NCBI GenBank assembly: GCA_019914995.1
Contig: CM034128.1
Coordinates: forward strand, 10,311,501 to 10,375,500
From: Acanthochlamys bracteata
Taxonomy: Eukaryota; Streptophyta; Magnoliopsida; Pandanales; Velloziaceae
Reading direction: 5' to 3'
DNA: 64,000 nt
How positions within the stretch are numbered: the first letter of the stretch is position 1; every line of letters starts with the position of its first letter. A program made the position numbers and the translations under genes. Below are positions 1-12,785 of this stretch, in pieces. The notes under the pieces were generated by a model. It saw only the letters and a program-made list of their open reading frames with translations. It made no database searches and was not told where the DNA came from.

Positions 1-1367
1 ATGTTTGTAGATACACTTCAAAAAGAAACAAATGCACTTTACAGAAAGAATGTAGACTGCAGAAATCTTCAGCATCAATATCTAATATAACTTGCAGTTT
101 CTCCATCAAGTACGCTGGAAATACAAGGTAATTGAAAGAACCTAAGAGACGTTACAAAACTCAGACACTGTTCCAATATCTCCTATGAACTGCATATTCT
201 GATTCTAAAATTTGAGCTGAGAAACCTAATACCAATACACGATCATTTTTATTTGTGGGTAGAAACTAAACAAAGACAAGCTTAAATCATACAGTAAACA
301 CAAACCTCAGTCTTGTAGCGAGTGTCCGGTGGTGGTATGTTAAGTTTTGCCTTCCAATCTTGAGAACTGAAACCATAAAAAAGTAATAAAGAATTGTATT
401 CGTGTGATTGCAGCATCACATAAAACAGAAGATAATCCTAGTAAGCTTCTAATGTTCAATAAAAGCAGTTGAATGTATTTAGAGCCTGCATATGAAACTT
501 TGCATTAAAAAAGGAACACAGTATGAAGTTTTTCCATATAAAGGTCCAATTGAGAATCCATCCTCCATAATAACCGAAGCGGTATTATCTCGCCATTTAA
601 TATTAGGGTACACTTGTTCAAAACTCGACCACCATTCCACTTAACAGCTAAATTAAAAGCTGAAGAGGAATCTTTGGTTTCAACTTTGAGATTACTACTT
701 CGTTAATCATGATGTTTTAAAACCAGATCAATTTACTCCAAAACTAAGTTTCAAGTTTCACACAGTAGTAACCTTCCGCCTAGTCCTCCACAATGCAGAA
801 AAGGAAAAATCTAATAATCCCTCTACTCCTATACACACCTCTCTTAGCATAAAAATCTAAAACATCAGAGAACAGTAAATAAACCAAAATCTAAAGCAAT
901 TTCACGCCTTAAAAAAACATCTGCCATAGAAGCTCAAATATCTAACCAAAATCTTTTACAAGAAGAGAAAAAGAAAAAAGAAGAAATCGAGCAAAAGAAA
1001 CACACACATGCACAAGCATAACTAATAATTATTTATGCCAGTTCTTCGCTTAACCTAACCTCGCATCGATGCTATTGGATTGACTCTGCTTCACCATAGC
1101 AGCAGTATCATTGCTCGTTTGGCTATTTCTCCTGGCCCACTGCTGCTGGTGTTCAAACTGCGGTTGATTCCGTTGCTGGTGTTCATACTGCCATTGATTT
1201 CGCTGCTGTTGATCATACTGCGGTTGATTCCGCTGCACGTACTGCTGCTGGTGCTGCATCCCCGGCGGCGGGCCACGAGCGTAGTAGTTCGAATTAGGGT
1301 TTTTCCAACCACCGCCGCCGCGTCCGTTGCCCATTCCCGGCGACGGAAACCTGCTTCGGTGATTCAT
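1..1367 (-). CDS. RH8: DHH1/DDX6-type DEAD-box RNA helicase (RH6/RH8/RH12 group), 5' part only
   Basis: Two coding exons are visible on the minus strand, 1367-1060 and 366-306; the gene continues past the left edge. I chose ATG 1367-1365, because the frame just before it has only a TTG. Exon 1 encodes a Gly-rich then Gln/Asn-rich N-terminus starting MNHRSRFPSPGMGNGRGGGG, with near-repeats of QRNQ-Q-Y/F-D/E-H/Q. The splice joins phase 2 (DA-S) and exon 2 reads SQDWKAKLNIPPPDTRYKTE, the block that precedes the helicase core in RH6, RH8 and RH12. These proteins are cytoplasmic translational repressors and mRNA-decay factors in P-bodies. No helicase motif lies inside the window, so the assignment rests on the N-terminus and this conserved linker. 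The exact paralogue (RH6, RH8 or RH12) is not decided. Positions 1-305 are intron. Confidence 0.88.
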
Positions 1368-1840
1368 CAACCAAAAGTCTTCTTAGATCTGTTGAACTCG
1401 ATTGTTTAAGTTTGAGAATGAATCCGAATTCCGGAGATCTGGTGATTGAAATCGAAAGAGACAAGAAAGCGAGTTTCTAAAAATAATAATAACAATAATA
1501 AAACAGTAGATTTGACGGAAGCGGTCGGAGAGAGCGGGAGTAGAGAGATATGAAGAAGAGAACCGGTTTCTAATTTCTAATTTCTAGGGCACAAGAGGGA
1601 GTGGAAGAAAATGAGACCAGTAATGACTAAAATAACCTTTCGGTATACCCTTCGTAGCTTGCGATATCAAGCTACTTTTTGTTAGACCGGTGGCTTATAC
1701 CTATTGCATATTAATGATTACAAAAGCAGAATTTCGGTAGGAATGAATGTCCGAAATATTTAGACCGGAATATTTGTCCGACATTTCAGGGAGAAGTATT
1801 TCTGTTATTATTGCTTTCTTGCCTTTATTTGATTTAGATA

Positions 1841-2050
1841 ATGTTTGGCTTAGTTTATTAAAAAAATAGTTTTTTAATTTTTAATTTTATATTTATCAGT
1901 AAATATTTTATAAGTTTTTAAAATACTTATTTAAAATTTAAAAAACATTAAAAAAAATTATGTAATAAATTCAGTTTATTTTTAAGATAAAAAATACAGT
2001 TTATTTTTTTAAAAATATTTTTTATTTTAGAAAAACTTTATTTAAATAAA
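1841..2050. repeat. AT-rich MITE-like element, diverged copy
   Basis: It begins ATGTTTGGCTTAG and runs into about 200 bp of A/T homopolymer runs and TTTTATA-like motifs. The GTTTGG start and interior composition match other copies in the window (20690, 28004, 52148). The right end is not clear and no target-site duplication was identified. Confidence 0.45.
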
Positions 2051-2056
2051 TTCTCT

Positions 2057-2156
2057 AACATCGGCTCGAAAGTGGAAATCTCTTCTGGAAGTTGTTTACT
2101 GTCCCTTGATAACATCGGCCTGAAAGTGGAAATCTCTTTTGGAAGTTGTTTACTGT
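2057..2156. repeat. Tandem duplication, 46-bp units, period 54
   Basis: Units 2057-2102 and 2111-2156 both begin AACATCGGC and end TTGTTTACTGT. They differ at three positions (all T/C), and an 8-bp spacer separates them. The unit has no obvious coding content. Confidence 0.85.
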
Positions 2157-2933
2157 AGAAAAATTGCAGCAAAGTTAAACTTTTGAAGTCAGAAAGTAGA
2201 CCCAATTGTTTCCTGTTTGCAGCATTTTAAGAACTATTGATTACAATGCATAGTACTAGTTGAAGAAGTTTCAGCAAACAATAGCAGGCATGACCTGTTT
2301 TCTGAAAAAAAGGAACAGTTTTTGATATTGTCTCACTCTCACATGGCATACTATTCTTTTAATTCTGTAGTATAGTAATGCTATATTGAAACACTGAAAG
2401 TAGTAGCACTACACTTTCCGCCCAATTCACTTTCCAGGCAACTTAGCGGTATCATACTCAGAAACCATTAGAATTACTCAAAAAGCACACAATAGAACTG
2501 TATATATTTCATGAATAGAGTTTAATATGTGGGCTTAAGAACGTTTTTCCTTGCCTAGTACAGAACAGATAGAAAATCATTAATTGGCTTGACTGACTGT
2601 GTTCATGCAGATGGGAGCAATCAATTACTTAAATTGCATGAAGACCACAAGACGAAATCGTAAAGATGTGAAAAGAGTCAAAGAACCGAAAGGTAAACAA
2701 TGACATAGAATATCCTATAAACTTTTCATAAAGGAAGGAAAGTTGCGTTGCTTTACCTGCCCCCCACCTTTCCCCCCTCAAACTGACGATAAATTCCTTG
2801 CTGCCGAAGCTATAGGTATTACTTGTCCTCCATTGCAATTCAACTCTTACATAAAGCTTCAGTTCTGTAGCCTTCCTGTTGATTCCTCTTCAAACTTCTT
2901 TGATTTGGCTTGCATTTATAGGCAGAGTTTGGC

Positions 2934-4108
2934 ATGGTAAAATTTACATTGATAGGCAGGCTAACCGATGGCCTTCCTCTTGCTAAGACGGCAGAATACA
3001 TTGATGAGAAGGACAAAGTCTCGTTCTCTCAAAAGAAGCAAGCAGAGCTTATTATCTTGGAGATTGCAAACAGAGATCTTACGGACATGAAGGTCACCTT
3101 GGTCGCCGATCACTACAACTTCCTGTAAGTAACATTCTTCATCTCATATATCGCCTGGTGAATTACTACCCATTTTTGTTGATTAAACTGTAAATCACTG
3201 TTCTTATCAAGCTTAAACATGCTAATCACAGATAAAACAAATTGAAATGAATTTGTTTTATCAAACTCAGTAATAGCAAAATTATGGGCAAAAAAAGAAG
3301 ATAAAGTTTAAAGCCAAATTAATGGCTTTCTACCTCTTGATCTCCAGCTGCCTTATCACTGCCAGATACTGCTACATTACGCTATGTGGTAAAGCATACC
3401 CACAAAAACTAGCATTTTATTATCTTTGGGATATCAGCAAGGAGTTCGAGAAAGCAGATGCAAAGCTTCTTGATTCATTCACTACTCCCTACACCTTCAA
3501 GAGATTTGGTAATATTGTTTCTCTTATACCTCTGTCCTCTTTGGATTGATGTTTCGAGAGACTGACACAATGCTCTATCTCTTATTGCCAGATTTCATTA
3601 TTGAAAAAATTCGAAAAAGGTATTTGGACCCAAGATCACAGGCCAGACTCTCAAAGCTAAATGGAGATCGTGGAAAAGATTTAGACGTGGTAGTGGAAGA
3701 ACTATCAAGGGTCATCAACAATGCACAAACATCAAGTAATCAATTGGCCTCTTTATCTCAGATTATGCCTTCTATCCTTTTTTAATTGTATGTTATTCTT
3801 CCTAACTCCATTATAAAATGATCTCAAGTACCCAGATGGTGGATACCAGAAGTATTCAACCAGAAAAAACAGTCAATATGGAGATCCAAGCATCTCGAGG
3901 TAATCCAAATTGACCAATTGATAAACTACAGAAGACGAATACATAGTTGTATAAGTGAATGCATATTATGCAAATTTTTCATGGATGTACCATTAAGCAG
4001 GTCATTGCTCTAAAATGGACTCCCATAATAGTTTCTGCTGGTGCTATTGCTGCACTCCTATGGGCTGGAAATGCAATGCCTGGATACTGTCTGCTAGGAG
4101 CTCTATAG
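2934..4108 (+). CDS. SEC22-like longin-domain membrane protein (At5g52270-like)
   Basis: Five exons join in frame: 2934-3124, 3348-3508, 3592-3735, 3829-3899 and 4001-4108, giving 224 aa; plant SEC22 is about 218 aa. It starts MVKFTLIGRLTDGLPLA, matching the SEC22 start MVKMTLIARVTDGLPLA, and has the longin block RYCYITLCGKAYPQKLAF. SEC22 is the R-SNARE of ER-Golgi traffic. After KLNGD the sequence no longer fits an R-SNARE helix: where SEC22 has the zero-layer arginine (MTRNVQEVL), this protein aligns as VVEELSRVI. The C-terminus has one membrane segment (about residues 194-213, TPIIVSAGAIAALLWAG). The exon 3/4 junction was chosen because it is the only nearby GT-AG pair that keeps the frame to the membrane segment. 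Family is sure; membrane-fusion activity is doubtful. Confidence 0.8.
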
Positions 4109-4546
4109 CAGTTTGGAAAGATCAAGCAATCAGGAGTATTAGAGAAGGGTTGGACATTTCTATCTGAAACTAGAGGAGGTTGACAACCTGTTCATAGCGA
4201 GAACTAGACTATGTCTCATGAATTGAGTAAACCATGTTCATCATATGAACCATTGAATGTCAGCCACCATCTGTACATTAAGCAAACGTAAAACTGCTAA
4301 TGAGTTCACAGCTCTTTTCTCCTGTTCTGGACAAGTGTTTCCAGTATTACTGTAAACATCTTGTAAACAAAGTACTCCCCATAAAATTGAAACTAAAGTT
4401 CTGAGTATACATTTACCTGTTTCATTCAATTCTAAACGGATTCTAGTTTCATCTCACAAGGAAAAAAAATTCCAAACCCAGAAACTTCAGATAGAATCAT
4501 AACAGCAAACGCTAAGAATTTGGACAAACCTGCACGGAGCACAATC
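4109..4546. other. Convergent 3' region
   Basis: This lies between the SEC22-like stop codon (4108) and the stop of the minus-strand membrane protein (4547). It presumably carries both 3' UTRs. I see no further gene. Confidence 0.5.
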
Positions 4547-5592
4547 TCAAGTGGGAACTAATCCGTAACCGTAGTAGTTAGTCATTACCCAATTGCCAGG
4601 CCGAGAGAAGCGGACTGATCGCAGCAGTTCGAACAACACAGAAACATACAGCAGCAGAACAAGGACAAAGAGGCCAAGTTTCGCCCAGAACACTGGATCC
4701 GAGCTATGGCCCAGCTCGAGCACCGCCTTACAGAGAGCAGACAATCGATTCGTTATCTCATCGTTGGTGTTCGTTTTCCCGCTGGTTCGCAGGAGTCCGG
4801 AAACATCGTAAGCTTCTGGAAATTTCCGCTGTAGAGAAAAAACAAAATAATGTGAGAAAAAAAAGGAGAAATACGAGAAAATTAAAGAAAATAACCGCTT
4901 CAGTGATTACCGGTGCTTGATTGAACATGACTTTGGCCGGATCTAGCAGTGAATCAGAGTGATCAGGTAACGCCTCTTCGGTAACTGCTGAGAAAATAGG
5001 AGAGAGGCTTTTGGCAACACTCTGAAAGAACAGAACAAAAATTTCACTGTCAGATCAAATCAATAAGTAGAGAAACGAAAATTGGAACTAAAGGAGGGCG
5101 TAATGCAAAGAATTAGATTTGTCTCTACAATCTAATCGAGTTAAATAATGTTAAACTCGTTTTACTAACAAATCTTCGATCTCTTGAAAAATTGAAATGG
5201 ATAGGTATGGATCGGAAACTAGATCGACATAACTAGAAAAAACAGTACCACATCTCTCATCTCAAATTTGTACAGTGTGTTCGAAGAGTTTTGATTCAAA
5301 CCTTCGAGAACTTCGTGCTTCCAGATGCGGAACCGGAGTCTGAAACATTATCATCCCCGTATATCGAACCAGATCCGGAGATCCTTGTGTCGACAGAGCT
5401 GAGAACAATGCCGGGAATCTTCGATTCGGTAGACGAAATAGAATCAGAGTGTTTAAGATCGACGGAGCTAGAACCTGAACTTCGTTCAGAACGCTTAGAA
5501 GCGGCGGAGAGAAGGATTAATTCCTTCGATCGACCGCCGCGCACGGTGGAGGAGGAATGCCTCGGAGTTTGAAATACAACTGTTGATTTCAT
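4547..5592 (-). CDS. Unknown single-pass membrane protein
   Basis: Three minus-strand exons, 5592-5302, 5021-4911 and 4828-4547, all join in phase 0 and give 227 aa. I do not recognise the family. The N-terminal 97 residues are Ser-rich and acidic, with no signal peptide (start MKSTVVFQTPRHSSS). The middle exon reads like an amphipathic segment (SVAKSLSPIFSAVTEEALP). The last exon has one hydrophobic stretch at about residues 185-202 (LGLFVLVLLLYVSVLFEL), followed by a basic/aromatic tail ending NYYGYGLVPT. The likely topology is a long cytosolic N-terminus with a C-terminal anchor. The clean splice phases and the TATA box upstream support a real gene. No function is proposed. Confidence 0.75.
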
Positions 5593-5674
5593 CTCTCACA
5601 AGCGCGAAACGAAAACTGAAAGAAAACTAATGGATTCAAAATTGAGTGGGAGAGAAATTCAAAGATTGAACAGG

Positions 5675-5682
5675 TATTTATA
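5675..5682 (-). promoter_or_regulatory. TATA box of the unknown membrane protein gene
   Basis: TATAAATA on the minus strand, 83 bp upstream of ATG 5592, a normal distance for a gene with a short leader. Confidence 0.5.
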
Positions 5683-6851
5683 GAGAAGCAAAGAGTGGCG
5701 AATTAGCATATTTCACGTCAACAAGGGCTAGTTATACAAATGAATTATTGTAGCCTGGAATTGTAAAATGCCGGACCCACTGCTAGTAACAGTAATTCCG
5801 TGGATTTAACCTTTTACGTTTTACTGCGAGCTAGAAAGAAGTTACGAAACTGATAACTGTAGTTTGAATTGAAATTCAGAATGGAAATTGAGCGAGAAGG
5901 TGTGGTGATTAGAGGCGTTTGTTCATCTGATACAAACGAAATTCAGATCTGGATGGCAAGAATTTTGGTAAAACTACTGTTGTTTTTTTCCTTTTCTTTT
6001 TGTGGTCTACTTATTGGTTATGAAAAGTTTTGATGCATGCTTTTTGAGAAATTAATTAAATGGTTTCAGGCGAATTCTTTTATTTATTTTGTTGCTCATC
6101 TTCTGTGTGATTGATTGATGTTTTTCTTCTCCCAATAGCTATATAATCGAAATATTTACTTATTAGTAGTTTGCTTTGCTATGTTTATTTACGCATAAAT
6201 TTCATTTAGAAAGTGATAAAGAGTTTAGAGACTTCTTTTTTCTGTTGAAGGAATAATCTTGGAGATTAGTTATTATATAAAATAAGTAATATTTTTGGGC
6301 ATTTGTAGGGATTCGTTATGTACTACCTGGAAGTAAGCCAAGTGCTGGAGAAGGAGTAATTTAGTTAAACAGGATTATCTTCAAAAGAAATGTTAAGGGA
6401 GGAACTGAATTATGGTATCATGATAGATAGATAATCATGTTAGGAGGTAGATCATTTAGCTTGAAACTTTTGGTAAACCTGTGAGGAGTGGCTAAGTGCT
6501 TGATTTTTATCAACATACAAATACAATTTTTGGTTATTCAATATACGTATTCGCTATAATGACACAAGACATGAAGAAAACAGCCTATATGCTCTTATTG
6601 TTTTGTCGATCTTCTGCTTTTAATCCTTCATTTTTGTTTCTCATGAGATCTGTGTTTGGCCTCTCTAGCAAAGAGATTCAAATCATAGAAACTTGGATCA
6701 TCTAACTTCTTCAATCACATGGCGAAACACATATACTACTTGTCCTACTCCAGGACCTTACTTCTGTACAGACTATTAATTACATCAATTCCCATCTTAT
6801 GAGTACCTGTGAATCTCGTGCTAATAGGGAACTCTCCTATTCACATATACA
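5683..6851. other. Intergenic region upstream of the membrane protein gene and downstream of the MYB gene
   Basis: AT-rich DNA with only short unconvincing frames. It should include the upstream promoter of the membrane protein gene and the MYB 3' UTR. No repeat or RNA gene was recognised. Confidence 0.5.
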
Positions 6852-9373
6852 TCAAAAGAGAGAACCATTATTTTCACTGAATCCACCGTATAATTCATTC
6901 ATGAAGTAAAAATCAAAGAATTCGCCATCTTGATTTTGAGCTATGTTTTCGAAGTTCTGCTGAAACTGAAGCTCTTCTTGACTGCTACTATCAGCATATC
7001 CATGAAGAAATTCAGCACTTGAAGATCCACCAACGGAGCTGAAAGTCTGCTCTATGCTCATGTTGTGTGATTCTATTGGAAATCTAGTCATAGCATCATA
7101 GTTTATCAAGTTTCCGTCAATGCAAGGCTCTGTAGGAAGCCAATCGGCAAACATGATCTTTGAAAAACAATTTTGTGAAGGCTCTTTCATTATACATGCT
7201 TCTGTAGTAGGAGGGATGGACATGTCTGGACTTAGCCAGTTTGGTTCTAGAGGTGTCAATAAGTCATTATATGGCACTTGATTTACGGGTCCTTCGTTTA
7301 AACTTCCATCAATTGAATCTTTACTGGAAATATTACTTGATTCTGACCCTTCTACTTGAGTGACTTTCTTTTTGAGATATGAATTCCAGTAATTTTTTAC
7401 CTCATTATCAGTTCTTCCCGGAAGATGCATAGCTATTTGAGACCACCTGAAAAAATGGATTACTTTAAGCTAACTGACAACCACAAGATTAAAACGCAAG
7501 ATTAAAATGCAATTAGGTTTTATTGCATAGAGCTGATCTGCAATGCCCTCAAGATTCTAGTCAAGATAAAGAAGCAAAAGTTAGAAGTGAACATATTATA
7601 ATGGAACTTAGAAAATCCCATGTACATAGTTAAAACTTATACGTTGAATGATTATTGATTTGTGAAACATCAAAAACCATGGGTACTTGATAATGGCAAC
7701 ATAAGACCTAAACTGTTTGTATTTTCTATACATTTTATATATTGTTTAGTAGACTGTAAGTTATTTGCAGTGTTGTTATATGAATTATTCTATTGGCTGA
7801 TGTATGACTGTGGCAGGTTAGCACCACACAGATAGTAGTCAACTCAAAGCAAAGATAGATAAATTGTAATACAGAAGGGTGTGATTAGGTGGAGTTAAGA
7901 GGAAAAGAATTTCTATTTTATTAACTTTATGTCAAAGGAGACATTGATTATTTACACATTCCGACAGATAGTGAGACTGGGATATCATAATATATAAATT
8001 AGGTATATACCAAACTCTTAAGCTAATAAAAAACTGAATGCTCGACCAATCTCCTTCACCTCAAACAGGAAGTTGTTATAGCTGATGTGTAAGTCGGAAT
8101 ACATTGCTAACTTAAATACAAGTTAAGATAAGATTCTTTAATGAGAAATTAATCATGATGGTGAAGACCACATGACATCTGCTATAAAACTTAAAGCAAG
8201 AAATTAGTGATGTTTTGTATGCGCTTTAAAACACTTTCCTGCCCTTTGGAAAAGTAAAATTTATTGTTGAGCAGCATTCTTCTTTCATCAATAGCAAAAC
8301 TTGGGCTAGAACCTGCTTGCAACTTTTGATGATGACTAACACACTAGTTTTCATAATCATAGAAGACTTATGCAATCAGATAGATGTTTACAAGTGAAAG
8401 AGATCGACTTCTTGTGTCAGAGTATAAGAAGAGTCTAATTGTTCGTGACTCTATTTTGGTCTCCTGAAAGGCGTGTCTAAAAATAAAATCACAAGGCGGA
8501 AAAGGAGCAAAGAGAAATTAAATTATTTTAAATCACATTTACTTTCAATCCAGTGACTGCTGACTGCTCTGCTGATATTAATACTTTAAAATGAAACTGG
8601 TATTCTGAATATTTTCGTGATTAGGGCCTTACTTGTTTCCCAACATAGCATGAAGATTAAGGACTATCTGTTCTTCCTCAGCAGAGAAAATACCGCGTTT
8701 CAGCCCTGGCCTGAGATAGTTAATCCATCTAAGTCTGCAACTTTTGCCATTACGCTGCAAGCCTGCATAAGAACAGAAGTCGTAAGATGAACATGATTGA
8801 TGAATGCTATCACTGTTCAAATTTTACAGACCTTATACAGAAATATGAGAAAAAGAGCTTATTGGGTATATGCAAAAAAGTTTGTTGATTAAAGAGTATT
8901 CATATATTCTGGTTTGGTACAAAAGTGACTTTCTCTGGTGCCCTGCCTATCATAATTCAACCCTCAACTTTTAATGTTGCGTCCTTCCTAATTCCCTAAA
9001 ATCTTCAAAGATACAAGGAAGAAGAGGAAAAGATCTGCTCCTCTCTTACTCATAACTCTTTAGCTCTACTATCAAAATTCGAACTGGTATGCTAAAGGAA
9101 AAGACCATTCTTTTCTTTGAAACTGGCCTTACTGTGACAGAATTCTTTAGCTAAGAATATGGGGGAAATCTTCTGTACATTGTCTTGAAAAATGATATTG
9201 TGAAAGAAAAATGATAGCTAATTGACAGATTACTCACCAGCTTTTGCTGGAACAGCACTCCAACATCCATGGCCATTCTTGAGAATGTGATCTCTAAGCT
9301 TCTGGTCTTCTTCTGGTGACCAGAGACCCTTCTTATATTGCACCTTAGGCTTGCTGCACGCTCTGCAACCCAT
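6852..9373 (-). CDS. R2R3-MYB transcription factor, LAF1/MYB18-MYB19-MYB45 group
   Basis: Three exons, 9373-9238, 8762-8633 and 7446-6852, give 286 aa. The two introns sit where R2R3-MYB genes usually have them. R2 (about residues 14-65) carries [19 protein letters not shown] and [21 protein letters not shown]3 (about 66-116) carries [20 protein letters not shown] and [20 protein letters not shown]. The ending YWNSYLKKK rather than YWNTH, together with IFSAEEE, is close to Arabidopsis LAF1 (MYB18). The divergent tail keeps ADWLP and SSSAEFL, resembling LAF1's SEWLSS and SSAEFF. LAF1 is a nuclear activator of phytochrome A signalling that is degraded through COP1. Nothing in the sequence is broken. 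Whether it is the LAF1 or the MYB19 orthologue cannot be settled here. Confidence 0.88.
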
Positions 9374-12300
9374 TGTTTCTCACGAGAAAGAAATGCACTT
9401 TAACTAGCCTTGCCGTGTAGAACTCTGGATCCTGTGGTCTGTTCAGGGAATTGGGATGGAATTTAAAGGAGTTAACTGTACTTGGCTCTGCAACTTCTTA
9501 TTAAAAAACTATAATTAGCTATACACATGGCAATATTTCTAGGCATACTGTATTTTCTGACATGGTCAGGGTCTTATAACCTTTAGTTAACAAAGATCAG
9601 TCTTGTTTTTTTATATCAAAGAAAAGCATTAGGACAACAGGATTAAAATTCAGCTGTCATATTGGTTGAGAATAGAAAAGATACTATAATGGATATGAAG
9701 CTTCCTTTAAGAAATAAAAAGTTGAGTCCCTCCATTTTGCATAAGATGATAGTTACTGTGCCTGAGAGTTTTCTTCTGTTATTCCAGAAAAAGAAATCCT
9801 GCTTCAAATGGTTTATATGCATATATTGAAAAGTCCTTTTGAGTTCATTAAGTACAAAAAACCATCAGAATCAATCTGCATTGGTCCTACATTATTAAAT
9901 CAAAAACAAATTGAAAGAAGGTGCAGGTGGGTAAATCGTGGCCTATGCCTAAGCTTTTGGTAGTTTGCCCATTTTGGTCATTGAAGAATCATAAGTGCTG
10001 ACAGAGCAACAGTTATCTTGCTGGAGGACTAAAGTTTCCCAGCTTTCATTCAATGTCATCTGGATATTCTTGGTTCTTATGAAGACTTCTATTTCCGCTA
10101 CTTGTTTTTCCATAAGATGTGAAATTTAACTTCCACTCTGTAGTGCTCCTCAAAAACTTCCACTCTCAACTATAATTCTTAACCTGTACCTTTTCTCCTA
10201 AGCAAAAGTCCCATACTTCATTGTAGTTCATATTCAATCCTTATCCTAGAAAATAATCTCTGTTAAACTGTATAATCATCTCAGCTATATGAACAAGTAT
10301 ATTTTATACTCAAAAGTTCTCAAATTCAAACATTAGTATATGGGTAAAACTGTTATGCTGCAATGCAAATCAAAGTTATTTTCTTTATGTTTTGAAACAA
10401 TCAAAGAACTGAAAATTTACCAGAGATCATTACGTGAAGTTTAATTGTAGAAACAGATTGGTGGTGAGTCATGATATACCTGAAATACATTCATTGAAGA
10501 ACTTTAAGGAATTGCAGATCAGTATTTCAGTACTCATCTTTGCATACTTTGGAAGTGAAATCATGAAAGGTAGTAATCACCATTGGATTTGTATGATGTC
10601 TGCTTTTTTATATTTAAGAAGATTTCATTGTATTATGTTTAATATGCTGATCTGCTAGACCGTTGATTTACTGCTTGGAGATGTGTCCATAATTTTATGC
10701 ATTGAAGTTTTCTCAAGCAATGTGAATATAATCGGTTGCCTAAAGAAATCTGCATTGTAAATAAGGACTTAGAATCTTTCATAGAATTCTGAAATACGAA
10801 CTGGTATTTTTGTCATTGAACAACAAAATTATACTCTTTTTAATCATGAAAAAGAGCCTATTGACCTTAAAATATTTCAAGGCAAGGCGTGATTAAATCA
10901 GAGCATAGACAAGTATCAGAAGATGAGTGGAGGATTATTTTATATATACCATCTGACCGTGTTAATAATACTAGCATTTATTTAATTATTGGTGCACTAT
11001 ATTTGTACTTGTTTGTAATTAAAAAAACTCAGCAAATAGCCATTAGGCCCATTTTTCTAAATCTCAGTTGTGTTTCTATAACCAATAGCTGACAACTTAG
11101 CAAGCTGTACCACAAATTTTCTATTGATCAAGTTATATTTTAAGTGTAGGTCAACATTGAACTTTCTGTACCTAATTTTAAAGTGTACCCCAGAGATATT
11201 ATCGCGCCATTTACCATTAATTGGACAAGATGTCCATTTTCTTTCAGTTTTCTTAAATTAAAATTTCTGAAAGCTACTTATTATTTTTAGATACTCGAGT
11301 TGCGCGGATCATCTGTTACTAATAATTGAGGCATGCTCTTCTTCTGTTTTCTGGTATCTGTCTGCTAAGCATTTTAAAGAGCCATTATTAGTGAAATATG
11401 CTTTTATGTGATAAGCATATAGAAATATATCGGTTAGCCACAGAATAAAAATACATAACTGATGATAACTTTTGATGATCAAGCTAATCAAGAGCAAGTA
11501 CTGACACACTTCAGAGAAATATCGACTTAGGAATGACCAAATGATCAGTAGACAAATGCTAGTTTCTAAAGCTCTCAGTGAACTAATTAACTCTCATGTG
11601 TATGGGGTAATTGACTGATAAAGTAATATGCCAGTATTGCTTCTGAAAATTTTAGTAGTAGTAGCTGCCCGACTGAAGGATCACTTAAATGTGAAAAATA
11701 TCTATATTTCTTTTTACTCTTATCGCATGACGTTTCTATATTTAATGCATAACTGAATTCTTGTATTTGATTGCAGTAATTAGGTATAAAGCTTCTTTTA
11801 TATTGTTATGCATCTACGAACACTAACTTTTTTGGGAGTGAACAATTTTTATGTTAATTGTGGATATATGTCTACTTTTAAGCTTCATTTATATTGATTA
11901 TTGGCTTTATATTGGAACTGATCAAACTATTAGCAAGTTTGTTATTTACAATAGATTATAAGTATACTAATTTGTATTTGGCTACAGTAGTGATAATTAT
12001 ACATATAAGTTTTTGACCGTGTATAAGCTAAAGTTGTTATATTAAATACTTAAACTTGTTGGAAATAGATAAGTAATGTGCATAAAACAAATACCTAACA
12101 AAGGATGAAGACTTTATACGCACTTTCTATTTTATGGAAGACTTTCAGAATATATTAAGAGAATAATTACATAGCAAGAAATGCAACGCTGAAAATTTTG
12201 GATTTACAGCTAATAGATGATTTTTCTAAGGTACTAATTTGTTTTAAAATATACTAGCTAAGAGAAGTTCCTTTCCGTTTTGTTTAGTTAATCAATATAG

Positions 12301-12745
12301 GCAAATTTTTTAGACATATGTATGTGACCTATGGAATAGTAAACGAATTTTTGTTATTTTATAAATATGATTGAAATCCAACAAATATTATTCTGCAGCT
12401 CAAGTTGTTCTAATAACTAACCTTAAAAAAAAAAAAGGAAAAAAGTTGTTTCTGATAATTATGACTGTGGAGAGCTTCCGTTATACTTCGCAGCAAATAG
12501 ATGTTCACAGCTTGCTTTAAGTATCTAACTGTAGCTTTCGATTGTTACCGTCAAGTCAGGTATTTTACTGATTATGTCAGTTTCAATTTGTCAATATCAA
12601 AGTTAGTTTTGGTCTTCGTTTAGTTTATTGGTTTGTCTTGGTTTCTTTAAAATTTTTTCAGTACTTCTTCTTGATACCTTACTTAATTTTGTTATTCATT
12701 TTGAGAGAATACCTCATATTTTAAGGCGTCCATGTCCCTGAAGTT

Positions 12746-12785
12746 ACTAGTGGAAGGAAATTAAAACTAGTGGAAGGAAATTAAA
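12746..12785. repeat. Perfect 20-bp tandem duplication
   Basis: ACTAGTGGAAGGAAATTAAA occurs twice back to back (12746-12765 and 12766-12785) with no mismatch, so the duplication is recent. Confidence 0.9.

Larger units (their letters stand above)
1368..2933. other. Intergenic region between two divergent genes
   Basis: It holds the 5' leader and promoter of the helicase (roughly 1370-1620, purine-rich), an AT-rich MITE-like block (1841-2050), a 46-bp tandem duplication (2057-2156) and the upstream region of the SEC22-like gene. A possible 5'-UTR splice acceptor (TATAG) lies just before ATG 2934. I see no coding exon here. Confidence 0.6.

Noticed and set aside
4241..4429. Minus-strand frame with a hydrophobic N-terminus downstream of the membrane protein gene
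   Set aside because: It lies after the stop of that gene, does not join its exons in frame and has no independent support.
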